Positions 35,203-43,058 of a stretch of DNA of 64,000 nucleotides are shown piece after piece; position 1 is the stretch's first letter, and the number at the start of each line of letters is the position of its first letter. This DNA is from VAZQ01 sp963756715 (GTDB taxonomy: Bacteria > Pseudomonadota > Alphaproteobacteria > Rhizobiales > Xanthobacteraceae): positions 62,001-126,000 of the forward strand of contig CAVWOV010000041.1 of assembly GCA_963756715.1 (NCBI GenBank). Direction: 5' to 3'. The notes under the pieces are model-generated. The model was not told the DNA's origin and did no database searches. It saw only the letters and a list, made by a program, of their open reading frames with translations. Made by a program: the position numbers and the translations under genes.

Positions 35203-36772
35203 ACAACATGGTGGACAACATCAGCAGCAGGGTGCCGGCGATGATCCAGAGCGCGATGGCGGTCCAGCGGTTGCGGCGTGCCTCGGCCTGGCCGATGGCT
35301 GCAACGGTCTCGGGCGCGAGCACGAGACCGTCGTGGGTGATAACGTCGATCTGCTCAACGAGCGAGCCGGCGCGCGAAAGCAGCGCGGGCACCCCCGCTA
35401 GGAAGCGGCCGATCTCGCCGGCGCCCTCGACCGCACCTTCGACTCGGCCTGCCGGACCAAGATGACGCTCGATCCACTCGCGCACCACCGGCTCCGCCAC
35501 GGTCCACATGTCGAGCTTCGGATCGAGCGAGCGAGCAACGCCCTCGACCACTACCATGGTCTTCTGCAGCAGCAGCAGCTCCGGCCGGGTGCGCATGTCG
35601 AACAGGCTCGTCACCTCAAACAGCAGCATCAGCAGCTTCGCCATCGAGATATCTTCGGCGGCGCGGTTGTGGATCGGCTCGCCGATGGCGCGGATCGCCT
35701 GGGCGAAATCCGCAACCGAATGATGCCGGGGCACATAGCCGGCCTCGAAGTGCACCTCGGCAGTGCGGTAATAATTGCGGGTGATGAAGCCGTAGAGGAT
35801 TTCGGCCAGGAACAGCCGCTCCTTCAGCCCGAGCCGTCCCATGATGCCGAAATCCACCGCGACCAGCAGGCCAGCGTCGTCGACGAACAGGTTGCCGGGA
35901 TGCATGTCGGCGTGGAAAAAGCCGTCGCGCAATGCATGACGCAGAAAGGTCTGGATCACGGCACGGCCGAGTTTCTTGAGATCGAGGCCCTTGGCAACGA
36001 GCCCGGCGCGATCATTGAGGTGGATTGCCTCGATCCATTCCAGCGTCAGCACGTCGCGCGCCGTACGGTCCCAGTCCACCGCCGGCACGCGGAAGTCGGG
36101 GTCGTCCTTGGTATTCTCCGCCATTTCGGACAACGCGGCCGCCTCGAGGCGCAGGTCCATCTCGATGGCGACCGTGCGGCGCAGCGTCTCGACCACCTCG
36201 ATCAGCCGCAGCCGCCGCGCCTCGGCCGACAGTGCTTCGGCGTTGCGCGCGACGAAGACGAACGCGTCGAGATCAACCTTGAACCGCCGTTCCACGTCCG
36301 GGCGCAGGACCTTGACGGCCACCGCCTTGCGTCCGGCCGCGGTGTCGACCTCGGCGCGATGCACCTGAGCGATCGACGCGGCGGCGACCGGCGGACCAAA
36401 CGCGGTGTAGAGCTCGGTCAACGGCTTGCCGAGCGCGTCCGCAACGGTCCGCTCCGCATCCGCCAGCGGAAACGGCGGCATCTTGTCTTGCAGCGTCTCG
36501 AGATCGCGAGCGAGCGCAATGCCGACCACATCCGGACGCGTCGCCAGGAACTGGCCAAGCTTGACGTAAGTCGGCCCGAGCCGGGTGAGCGCGGCCGCCA
36601 GGCGGTTCGCCGCGACCGTGCTGACCGGCCTCTCGATCAGACGGGCGAGGCGTACGGCAACCCTGGCAGAGAGCGGCAGCCGCGTGGGGTCGACCAAGGC
36701 GAACACGCCCTCGCGCGCGAACACGAAGCCAGCACGGCCGAGCCGGGACAGGTGGGCGAGCGCTGCGATCAC
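35201..36772 (-). CDS. ubiB: UbiB / ABC1 family atypical kinase, ubiquinone biosynthesis
   Basis: UbiB is a membrane-bound protein-kinase-like ATPase needed for ubiquinone synthesis. The 523-residue protein has the family KxGQ motif (YVKLGQFLATRPD), AAASIAQVHRAEV, the catalytic loop HADMHPGNLFV and the metal-binding VDFGIMGRL. A C-terminal hydrophobic helix (AIALWIIAGTLLLML) anchors it. In relatives ubiE usually lies upstream; here a terminator and ctpA are upstream instead. Confidence 0.95.
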   Translation of the reverse strand: MIAALAHLSRLGRAGFVFAREGVFALVDPTRLPLSARVAVRLARLIERPVSTVAANRLAAALTRLGPTYVKLGQFLATRPDVVGIALARDLETLQDKMPPFPLADAERTVADALGKPLTELYTAFGPPVAAASIAQVHRAEVDTAAGRKAVAVKVLRPDVERRFKVDLDAFVFVARNAEALSAEARRLRLIEVVETLRRTVAIEMDLRLEAAALSEMAENTKDDPDFRVPAVDWDRTARDVLTLEWIEAIHLNDRAGLVAKGLDLKKLGRAVIQTFLRHALRDGFFHADMHPGNLFVDDAGLLVAVDFGIMGRLGLKERLFLAEILYGFITRNYYRTAEVHFEAGYVPRHHSVADFAQAIRAIGEPIHNRAAEDISMAKLLMLLFEVTSLFDMRTRPELLLLQKTMVVVEGVARSLDPKLDMWTVAEPVVREWIERHLGPAGRVEGAVEGAGEIGRFLAGVPALLSRAGSLVEQIDVITHDGLVLAPETVAAIGQAEARRNRWTAIALWIIAGTLLLMLSTML

Positions 36773-36905
36773 GATGGCACTTCCAGATCGGGCACCAATT
36801 CGGCGTCCGGTTCGTCGGCGGAGTAGGTCAGCCGAACTCTATACCAGCGTGAGATGGCCGTGGCTCATTTAGACCGCCCGGTCGGCATGACGAGCTGAGC
36901 ACGAC

Positions 36906-36935
36906 GAAAAAGGGCGACCCCGTGGGGCCGCCCTT
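36906..36935 (-). terminator. Rho-independent terminator after ctpA
   Basis: On the minus strand AAGGGCGGCCCC and GGGGTCGCCCTT pair as a GC-rich stem with a very short loop and one mismatch, followed by TTTTT (plus-strand A-run at 36907-36911). It begins about 22 bases after the ctpA stop and isolates ctpA from ubiB. Confidence 0.8.
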
Positions 36936-36957
36936 ACGGTTTCGCTGATCCGACCCG

Positions 36958-38289
36958 TCAGTTGGGGATTGCGGTCTTCTGATTCGGCGGATAGGCCGAG
37001 TTCTTCTGGACCCCGCGGATCAGTTCAAGCGCGGTATTGAGCGCCTTGTCGTTCTTCGGGTCCGGCGGGATGTAGGACTGCGAGCCGGTCTGCTCGTCGC
37101 CCTCGGCCTTCAGATGGCCGCGCAGCGAAGCCTCACCCTTGGTGTCGGTGCGGGCCTTGAGCTCTTCAGGCACGTCCTGCATCACCTCGATGTCCGGCAC
37201 GATGCCCTTCGCCTGGATCGAGCGGCCCGACGGCGTAAAGTAGCGCGCGGTGGTGAGCCGCAAGGCGCCGTTGCCGGAACCGAGCGGGATAATCGTCTGC
37301 ACCGAGCCCTTGCCGAACGAGCGCGTGCCGATGATGGTCGCCCGGCGATGATCCTGTAGCGCGCCGGCCACGATCTCGGACGCCGAAGCCGAGCCGCCAT
37401 TAATCAAGATGATCACCGGCTTGTTCTTGGTGAGGTCGCCGGAGCGGGCGTTGAACCGCTGCGTCTCTTCCGCATTGCGGCCACGGGTCGAGACGATTTC
37501 GCCCTTATCGAGGAACGCGTCGGAAACCGAAATCGCCTGGTCGAGCAATCCACCCGGATTGTTGCGGATGTCGATAATGAAGCCCTTGAGCTTGTCGCCG
37601 GACTGCGCCGCAAGGTCGTTCAGCGCCTTCTTCAAGCCGTCGGTGGTCTGCTCGTTGAACTGGGTCAGACGGATGATGCCGACATCGTCGGTATCGAGGC
37701 GCGAACGGACCGAACGCACCCGGATGACATCGCGGGTGATCGACACCTCGACCGGCTTGTCCTGGCCCTTGCGCATGATCTTGAGCTTGATCTTGGTATT
37801 GACCGGCCCGCGCATTTTCTCGACGGCTTGATTGAGTGTGAGGCCCTGAACCGCCTCGTCGTCGAGATGGGTGATGATGTCGTTGGCCATGACACCGGCC
37901 TTGGCGGCCGGGGTTTCGTCGATCGGCGCGACGACCTTGATCAGGCCGTCTTCCATGGTGACCTCGATGCCGAGGCCGCCGAACTCGCCGCGCGTCTGCA
38001 CCTGCATGTCACGGAAGCTTTTTGAGTCCATGTAGCTCGAATGCGGATCGAGCCCGGTCAGCATGCCGTTGATCGCCAACTCGACGAGCTTGCTGTCGTC
38101 GGGCTTTTCGACGTAGTCGGCGCGGACGCGCTCGAACACATCTCCGAACAGGCTGAGCTGCCGATAAGTATCGGCCGCTGCCGCTCTCGCGCTCGTACCA
38201 TTAAATACGATTCGCGGCTGGGTTGAGATTAGCGTCAGGGCTACGCCTGCCGCGGCACCGATCAGAATGAGGGTCGTCTTGCGCATCAT
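36958..38289 (-). CDS. ctpA: Carboxy-terminal processing protease, S41 family
   Basis: The 443-residue periplasmic protease has an N-terminal signal or anchor (MMRKTTLILIGAAAGVAL), a PDZ domain (about 95-170) and the S41 catalytic core. The Ser/Lys dyad is in NGGSASASEIVAGAL and TRSFGKGSVQ. CtpA homologues process penicillin-binding or envelope proteins. Its ATG overlaps the stop of the EnvC-like gene by four bases, indicating coupling in one envelope operon. Confidence 0.94.
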   Translation of the reverse strand: MMRKTTLILIGAAAGVALTLISTQPRIVFNGTSARAAAADTYRQLSLFGDVFERVRADYVEKPDDSKLVELAINGMLTGLDPHSSYMDSKSFRDMQVQTRGEFGGLGIEVTMEDGLIKVVAPIDETPAAKAGVMANDIITHLDDEAVQGLTLNQAVEKMRGPVNTKIKLKIMRKGQDKPVEVSITRDVIRVRSVRSRLDTDDVGIIRLTQFNEQTTDGLKKALNDLAAQSGDKLKGFIIDIRNNPGGLLDQAISVSDAFLDKGEIVSTRGRNAEETQRFNARSGDLTKNKPVIILINGGSASASEIVAGALQDHRRATIIGTRSFGKGSVQTIIPLGSGNGALRLTTARYFTPSGRSIQAKGIVPDIEVMQDVPEELKARTDTKGEASLRGHLKAEGDEQTGSQSYIPPDPKNDKALNTALELIRGVQKNSAYPPNQKTAIPN

Positions 38290-39641
38290 CCGCGAACCTT
38301 CTCGCCTTCACTTGCGGCCCACCATGGGCCTGGATCGACGGGGATCCCGTCCTTGCGGAACTCGACGTATAACACCGGTTGGCCGCTTCCTAGCATGTGA
38401 GCGACGGCCGATTGTGCACCGTCACTCATCACCGCAACGGGCTCACCCGTTACCACGAACTGCCCCAAATCAACGGATGTCCGTTCCATCCCAGCGAGCA
38501 GTACATGATACCCGCCGCCGGCATTCAGGATCAAGAGTTGGCCATAATTGCGGAAGGTTCCGGAATAAACCACCCATCCGTCACACGGAGCCGTGATCTG
38601 GCTGCCCTTCCGGGCGGCAATCGACAGGCCCTTTTCGGTGCCTCCGGTACCGTCCGGAGCGCCGAATTCCTTGATTCGCGCCCCGTTGACGGGTAACGGC
38701 AGCATTCCCTTGGCGGATGCGAACGCGATGGCCGGAACCAGCCGTCCGGGGTCCTTGAGGGCGGCGAGGGCGGGTCGGATATCCAGCGCTCTTTTGTCGC
38801 CACCCAAACGGGCGGCTTGGCGCGACGCGCGGGCGACCGAATCCAGCCCCTGCTCGAGCTTGACGATCAGGTCCTTGACGTCGGCGGCCTGACGCGCGAG
38901 CGCAGTGGCGCGCTGGCGCTCCTCGGCCAGCGCCCTCTCGATGTCCCCCTGCTTCTTTTGCCGCTCTTCGATCAGCAGGGACAAACGCTGGCGTTCATCC
39001 GCCAGTACGAACAAATCGCGCGCAAGCTTGTCGCGCTCGTCCGTGATTTGCTTACGAAGTTTGACCAGTTCGCCAAGGTCGCTGGCAACCGATTCGGTTT
39101 GATGCCGCATCTCGGGTAGCACCGCGCCCAGCATCATGGCGGAGCGAACGGACTGCAGCGCATCCTCGGCGCGCATCATCAGGACCGGCGGTGCGTGACG
39201 GCCGATTCGCTGGAGGGCAGCGAGTACCTCTGCGATCACCTGGCGGCGTTCTTCGAGGGATTTGCGCAAGCCCTGTTCACTCTCGTTGTAGAGATTGAGG
39301 CGGTCTTGGGTTTTGTCGATCCGGCCTTCCACGCCTGCGACGCGCGCTGCGGTCTCGATGAGTTGTTGATTGAACTTGCGCCGGTCGTCGCCGATGGACT
39401 CGATCTCGCGCTTGAGCTTGGCCTCGTTTTCCAGCGCTCGTTTCTGCTCGGCGCGCAGAGCCTCCAGCTCCTTCTCGCGTTGCTGCAAGCCATCGAGGTT
39501 GGGGGAGGCGGCGGGGCGAATTTGTGAGGGGGCAGGCCGCGGTGTCTGTGCCAGGGCAGTCACCAATCCGAACGCAAGTAGTCCAGTGGCGGCAATGACG
39601 GGCCGCAGGATGACGAGGGTTCGCGCCGGTACAGGCTGCAT
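38286..39641 (-). CDS. EnvC-like murein hydrolase activator with degenerate LytM domain
   Basis: A signal peptide (about residues 1-30 from ATG 39641) is followed by a long coiled coil (about 45-300) rich in Glu, Arg and Leu, then a C-terminal LytM/M23 domain. The zinc residues are missing: the usual HxxxD region reads EKGLSIAARKG and the usual HxH reads YVEFRKDG. This is the pattern of EnvC/LdpF proteins, which activate amidases rather than cut peptidoglycan. The frame is open to 39686. It is coupled to ctpA. Confidence 0.9.
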   Translation of the reverse strand: MQPVPARTLVILRPVIAATGLLAFGLVTALAQTPRPAPSQIRPAASPNLDGLQQREKELEALRAEQKRALENEAKLKREIESIGDDRRKFNQQLIETAARVAGVEGRIDKTQDRLNLYNESEQGLRKSLEERRQVIAEVLAALQRIGRHAPPVLMMRAEDALQSVRSAMMLGAVLPEMRHQTESVASDLGELVKLRKQITDERDKLARDLFVLADERQRLSLLIEERQKKQGDIERALAEERQRATALARQAADVKDLIVKLEQGLDSVARASRQAARLGGDKRALDIRPALAALKDPGRLVPAIAFASAKGMLPLPVNGARIKEFGAPDGTGGTEKGLSIAARKGSQITAPCDGWVVYSGTFRNYGQLLILNAGGGYHVLLAGMERTSVDLGQFVVTGEPVAVMSDGAQSAVAHMLGSGQPVLYVEFRKDGIPVDPGPWWAASEGEKVRG

Positions 39642-39786
39642 CAATAGAAATCTATGAAATCGGGGTGCACGGCCACAATAGGACATCGGGATTCGTCGGG
39701 ATTAAGACTAAGGATACCGAGAGTTCTAAAACATGGTGAACGCTGGAAAACGCGGATTCTAAGCGAAGCCCCCCAGCACGCCGACC

Positions 39787-40269
39787 TTACGCCCGGTGGT
39801 AAGGATGCCCGGAGATAATGGTCACGGCGCGGTAGATCTGCTCCAGAAGCATGATTCGCACCAGCTGATGCGGCCAGGTTGCCGCCCCGAAGGCAAGGCG
39901 CAGTTGGGCGTTCTCGCGCAGGCTTGTGGCCAAGCCGTCGGCGCCACCGACGATAAAAATGACCGCCGGGCGGTCTTCCGAGCGCCAGCCCTGCAGGCGC
40001 CCGGCGAATGAGGCGCTGTTCATGCTCTCGCCCCGCTCGTCCAGGATGACGGTTACCGCCTTGTCGGGGATGACATTGGCGATGGCGATGGATTCTTCCA
40101 GCATCCGCCGCTGAGCGTCGCCCGCCCGGCTTTCCTTGATTTCAATGATGTCGATGTCCCGCAGGCCAGTGCCGCGGCCCGACGCTGCGGCGCGCTTGCG
40201 GAAGCGCTCCGCAAGCTCGCGCTCCGGACCCTGCTTCATCCGGCCGATGGCGGCGACCACGATACGCAT
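39787..40269 (-). CDS. rlmH: 23S rRNA (pseudouridine1915-N3)-methyltransferase RlmH
   Basis: The 160-residue SPOUT methyltransferase modifies helix 69 of 23S rRNA. It starts MRIVVAAIGRMKQGPE (ATG 40269), with LDERGESMNS, the SAM-knot FIVGGADGL and C-terminal HQLVRIMLLEQIYRA motifs. It lies between rsfS and the EnvC-like gene, as in related genomes. Confidence 0.96.
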   Translation of the reverse strand: MRIVVAAIGRMKQGPERELAERFRKRAAASGRGTGLRDIDIIEIKESRAGDAQRRMLEESIAIANVIPDKAVTVILDERGESMNSASFAGRLQGWRSEDRPAVIFIVGGADGLATSLRENAQLRLAFGAATWPHQLVRIMLLEQIYRAVTIISGHPYHRA

Positions 40270-40342
40270 CGGGGGACAGCGTATCGCAAGGATAGATTTC
40301 GTCACCTCCCCTTTTTCGGGAAAGTGCGCGACCCCTCCGCGA

Positions 40343-40696
40343 TCAGCTCGCGCGCCGTCCGGCTGCCTGTGCCGGCGCCCACATCTTTTCGAGGCCGTAG
40401 AACGCGCGTACCTCCGGCCGGAAGATGTGAACGATGATGTCGCCGGCGTCGATCAGCGCCCAATCGCAGTGCGGCATGCCTTCGACCCGAAGGCCGGTGA
40501 CGCCCGCCTTGGCGAGCACCTCCAGCACACGGTCGGCTACCGCGCCGACATGACGGTTGGACCTGCCAGAGGTCACCACCATGGCGTCTGCGATCGTCGA
40601 TTTGCCGGTAAGATCGATAGTAACGGTGTCCTCGGCCTTCATGTCGTCGAGGCTCTCGAGGATCAAGCGAAGAATCTCCTCAGCGTCAGGACGCAC
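40343..40696 (-). CDS. rsfS: Ribosome silencing factor RsfS
   Basis: RsfS binds L14 and blocks subunit joining in starvation. The protein has the family block DMKAEDTVTIDLTGKS, VVTSGRSNRHV and HCDWALIDAGDIIVHIF. GTG 40696 is the first ordinary start, giving 117 residues. The frame continues upstream 20 codons to CTG 40756, which reads as (M)ATSALFRAG and follows GGAAAGG. Homologues, as I recall, often start MATSAL, so CTG 40756 may be the true start or a mutated ATG. Confidence 0.92.
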   Translation of the reverse strand: MRPDAEEILRLILESLDDMKAEDTVTIDLTGKSTIADAMVVTSGRSNRHVGAVADRVLEVLAKAGVTGLRVEGMPHCDWALIDAGDIIVHIFRPEVRAFYGLEKMWAPAQAAGRRAS

Positions 40697-40845
40697 CTTG
40701 GAGATTTTTGCGGGGGCGCGACGCGCGCCGGCGCGAAAGAGTGCAGATGTTGCCAGGGGCCCTTTCCTTTCGGTTCCTCACGCTTCCTCGGCTTCACGAA
40801 CCGCGAAGCGGATGCGGATAAGATAGGCATGGCGGGTCAACTGTT

Positions 40846-41496
40846 TCAACCTACCGGCGTTCCGCAGTCTCCATACTGTGGCGCTTTGGCATCGGTTTTA
40901 TGACCGCCCCGCAGGGCGCGCAGTGCGGTCGAGGATAGCGGCGACTTGAGGCCGTGCAGGTAGACCCAGGCCGGCGGGGTGCGGTCGGGGAGTGAGCGGG
41001 CGGCGGACTCCGGGATGCGAGCCCGGCCCAGCGCCTGGCCAGCCGTGCTGGCGGTCGCGTAAAGGCTCGGCCCGAGACGGTCGATCACCGCGATCGGCAT
41101 CAGGTCGGCGATCCCGCGCCAGTTCTGCCAGCGGTGAAAGCTGCGCAGGTTGTCGGCTCCCATAATCCAGACAAAACTCACCCCGGGGCATTGCCGGCGC
41201 AGGTACCGGATCGTCTCGAAGGTGTACCCCGTGCCGATATCGGCTTCGAACCCCGTGACGTCGATGCGGGGATGGTGTGCCAGAGCGCGCGCGGCACTGA
41301 TTCGCTCGGCCAATGGCGCCAGCCCACGGGTATCCTTGAGCGGATTTCCCGGCGTCACCATCCACCAGACGCGGTCGAGGCTTAGCCGATTCAGCGCGAT
41401 CAGACAGGCGGCGCGATGCGCGGCGTGGGGCGGATCAAAAGTGCCGCCGAACAGGCCAATGCGCATGCCTGGGGTGTGGGGAGGGAGGCGGACCAT
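40846..41496 (-). CDS. nadD: Nicotinate-nucleotide adenylyltransferase
   Basis: NadD makes deamido-NAD. ATG 41496 gives 216 residues; ATG 41466 (MRIGLFGG) is an alternative. The nucleotidyltransferase signature GGTFDPPHAAH and the C-terminal SPLSSTALRAL (ISSTxxR-like) are present, with IMGADNLRSFHRW between them. It sits between proA and rsfS in the conserved order. Confidence 0.94.
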   Translation of the reverse strand: MVRLPPHTPGMRIGLFGGTFDPPHAAHRAACLIALNRLSLDRVWWMVTPGNPLKDTRGLAPLAERISAARALAHHPRIDVTGFEADIGTGYTFETIRYLRRQCPGVSFVWIMGADNLRSFHRWQNWRGIADLMPIAVIDRLGPSLYATASTAGQALGRARIPESAARSLPDRTPPAWVYLHGLKSPLSSTALRALRGGHKTDAKAPQYGDCGTPVG

Positions 41497-41605
41497 CACG
41501 CCCGCCGCGCAAAAATTGTCATCTCGGCACGCGCGGGGGCCGATTGTTCCGACTGCCTTGGCGGTGACATACATCCCCGTTTTGCCGGGGACGACGACTG
41601 AGGAA

Positions 41606-42922
41606 TCACGGTCTGATCTGCCCCGATCCGTGTACGCGGTACTTAAAGCTGGTGAGTTGCTCGACGCCAACCGGGCCGCGCGCATGGAAGCGGCCGGTGG
41701 CGATGCCGATTTCGGCGCCGAAGCCGAACTCGCCGCCATCGGCGAACTGAGTCGAAGCATTGTGCAGCACGATCGCCGAATCGACTTCAGCCAGGAATTT
41801 TTCCGCCGTCTCCTGGTCGTCGGTGACGATCGCGTCGGTGTGGTGCGAACCATAGCGCTCGATATGGGCGATCGCCGCGGCAACGCCGTCGACCACCCGG
41901 GCGGATAGGACGGCGTCCAGATACTCGGTCGACCAGTCGTCTTCGCTGGCGGCCTTCACGCGGGCGTCGACGTTGCGCGTGGCGGCATCGCCCCGCACCT
42001 CGCAGCCGGCATCGAGCAGCATGACCACGAGCGGTTTGAGATGAGTTGGTGCCGCCGCACGATCCACCAGGAGCGTTTCGGCGGCGCCGCAGACGCCGGT
42101 ACGCCGCATCTTGGCGTTCAGGACGATCGCCTTCGCCATATCGAGCGAAGCGGCCTTGTCCACATAGACGTGGCAGATGCCTTCGAGGTGCGCAAACACC
42201 GGCACGCGCGCTTCAGCCTGCACGCGCGCGACCAGGCTCTTTCCGCCGCGCGGCACGATTACGTCGATTGTGCCGTCGAGGCCCGCGAGCATCAGTCCGA
42301 CCGCGGCGCGGTCGCGCGTCGGCACCAGTTGGATCGCCGCGTCCGGCAGGCCCGCGGTCTTGAGGCCCTCCGACAGTGCCGCTTGGATCGCCTGGTTGGA
42401 ACGGTGGCTCTCCGAGCCGCCGCGCAGGATCGCCGCATTGCCGGCCTTGAGGCAGAGCGCACCGGCGTCGGCGGTGACGTTCGGGCGGCTCTCATAAATG
42501 ACGCCAATCACGCCGAGCGGAACGCGCACGCGTTCGATCGTCATGCCGTTCGGTCGTGTCCAATGCTCCGTGACCTTGCCGACCGGATCGGCCAGGGCCC
42601 GCACCACGTCGATGCCGTCCGCCATGGCGGCGACGCGCTTGTCGTCGAGCGCCAGACGATCGAGAAATGCCGCCGTCGTGCCGGATGCCCTGGCCTCGGC
42701 GACATCCTCGGCATTCGCCGCCAGAATCACGGCCCGGCGGGCGCGGATCGCATCAGCCATCGCGGCCAGCGCCGTGTCCTTTTGCGCCCCGGTCGCCAGC
42801 GCCAGCACGCGCGCGGCGGCGCGGGCCCGGCGGCCCAGCTCACGCATTGTGTCGCGCATCGTGTCTGGCGTCAGGTCGGCGCGATCAGGCGTAGTTTCGA
42901 CGGTCTTCAGGCTAGCGGACAT
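41606..42922 (-). CDS. proA: Glutamate-5-semialdehyde dehydrogenase
   Basis: ProA reduces glutamyl-5-phosphate in proline synthesis. The protein (about 438 residues from ATG 42922; the frame is open to 42955) has the aldehyde dehydrogenase fold with VIYESRPNVTADAG, the catalytic Cys in MRRTGVCGAAETLL and GAEIGIATGRFHARGPVG near the end. proB and obg, usually just upstream, are not here; a czc locus lies upstream instead, marking a synteny break. Confidence 0.95.
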   Translation of the reverse strand: MSASLKTVETTPDRADLTPDTMRDTMRELGRRARAAARVLALATGAQKDTALAAMADAIRARRAVILAANAEDVAEARASGTTAAFLDRLALDDKRVAAMADGIDVVRALADPVGKVTEHWTRPNGMTIERVRVPLGVIGVIYESRPNVTADAGALCLKAGNAAILRGGSESHRSNQAIQAALSEGLKTAGLPDAAIQLVPTRDRAAVGLMLAGLDGTIDVIVPRGGKSLVARVQAEARVPVFAHLEGICHVYVDKAASLDMAKAIVLNAKMRRTGVCGAAETLLVDRAAAPTHLKPLVVMLLDAGCEVRGDAATRNVDARVKAASEDDWSTEYLDAVLSARVVDGVAAAIAHIERYGSHHTDAIVTDDQETAEKFLAEVDSAIVLHNASTQFADGGEFGFGAEIGIATGRFHARGPVGVEQLTSFKYRVHGSGQIRP

Positions 42923-43058
42923 GGGGAAATCCATCTTCTGAGCATTTCCTAGCATGTTCGCAGGCCGCCTGCGAGGCGGCGGGAGGGCGGGGCCGATGGC
43001 GGCATGTCGGCGATGGACTTGTCGTGACCGGACCTCGGAGGTCTGTCGTCAGACCCGC

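Noticed and set aside
38286..38800. Active M23 endopeptidase
   Set aside because: The zinc-binding HxxxD and HxH residues are replaced, so an amidase-activator role is more likely.
40846..41883. 345-residue frame containing NadD
   Set aside because: The first ~129 residues are antisense to proA and unlike NadD. The real protein begins at 41496 or 41466.
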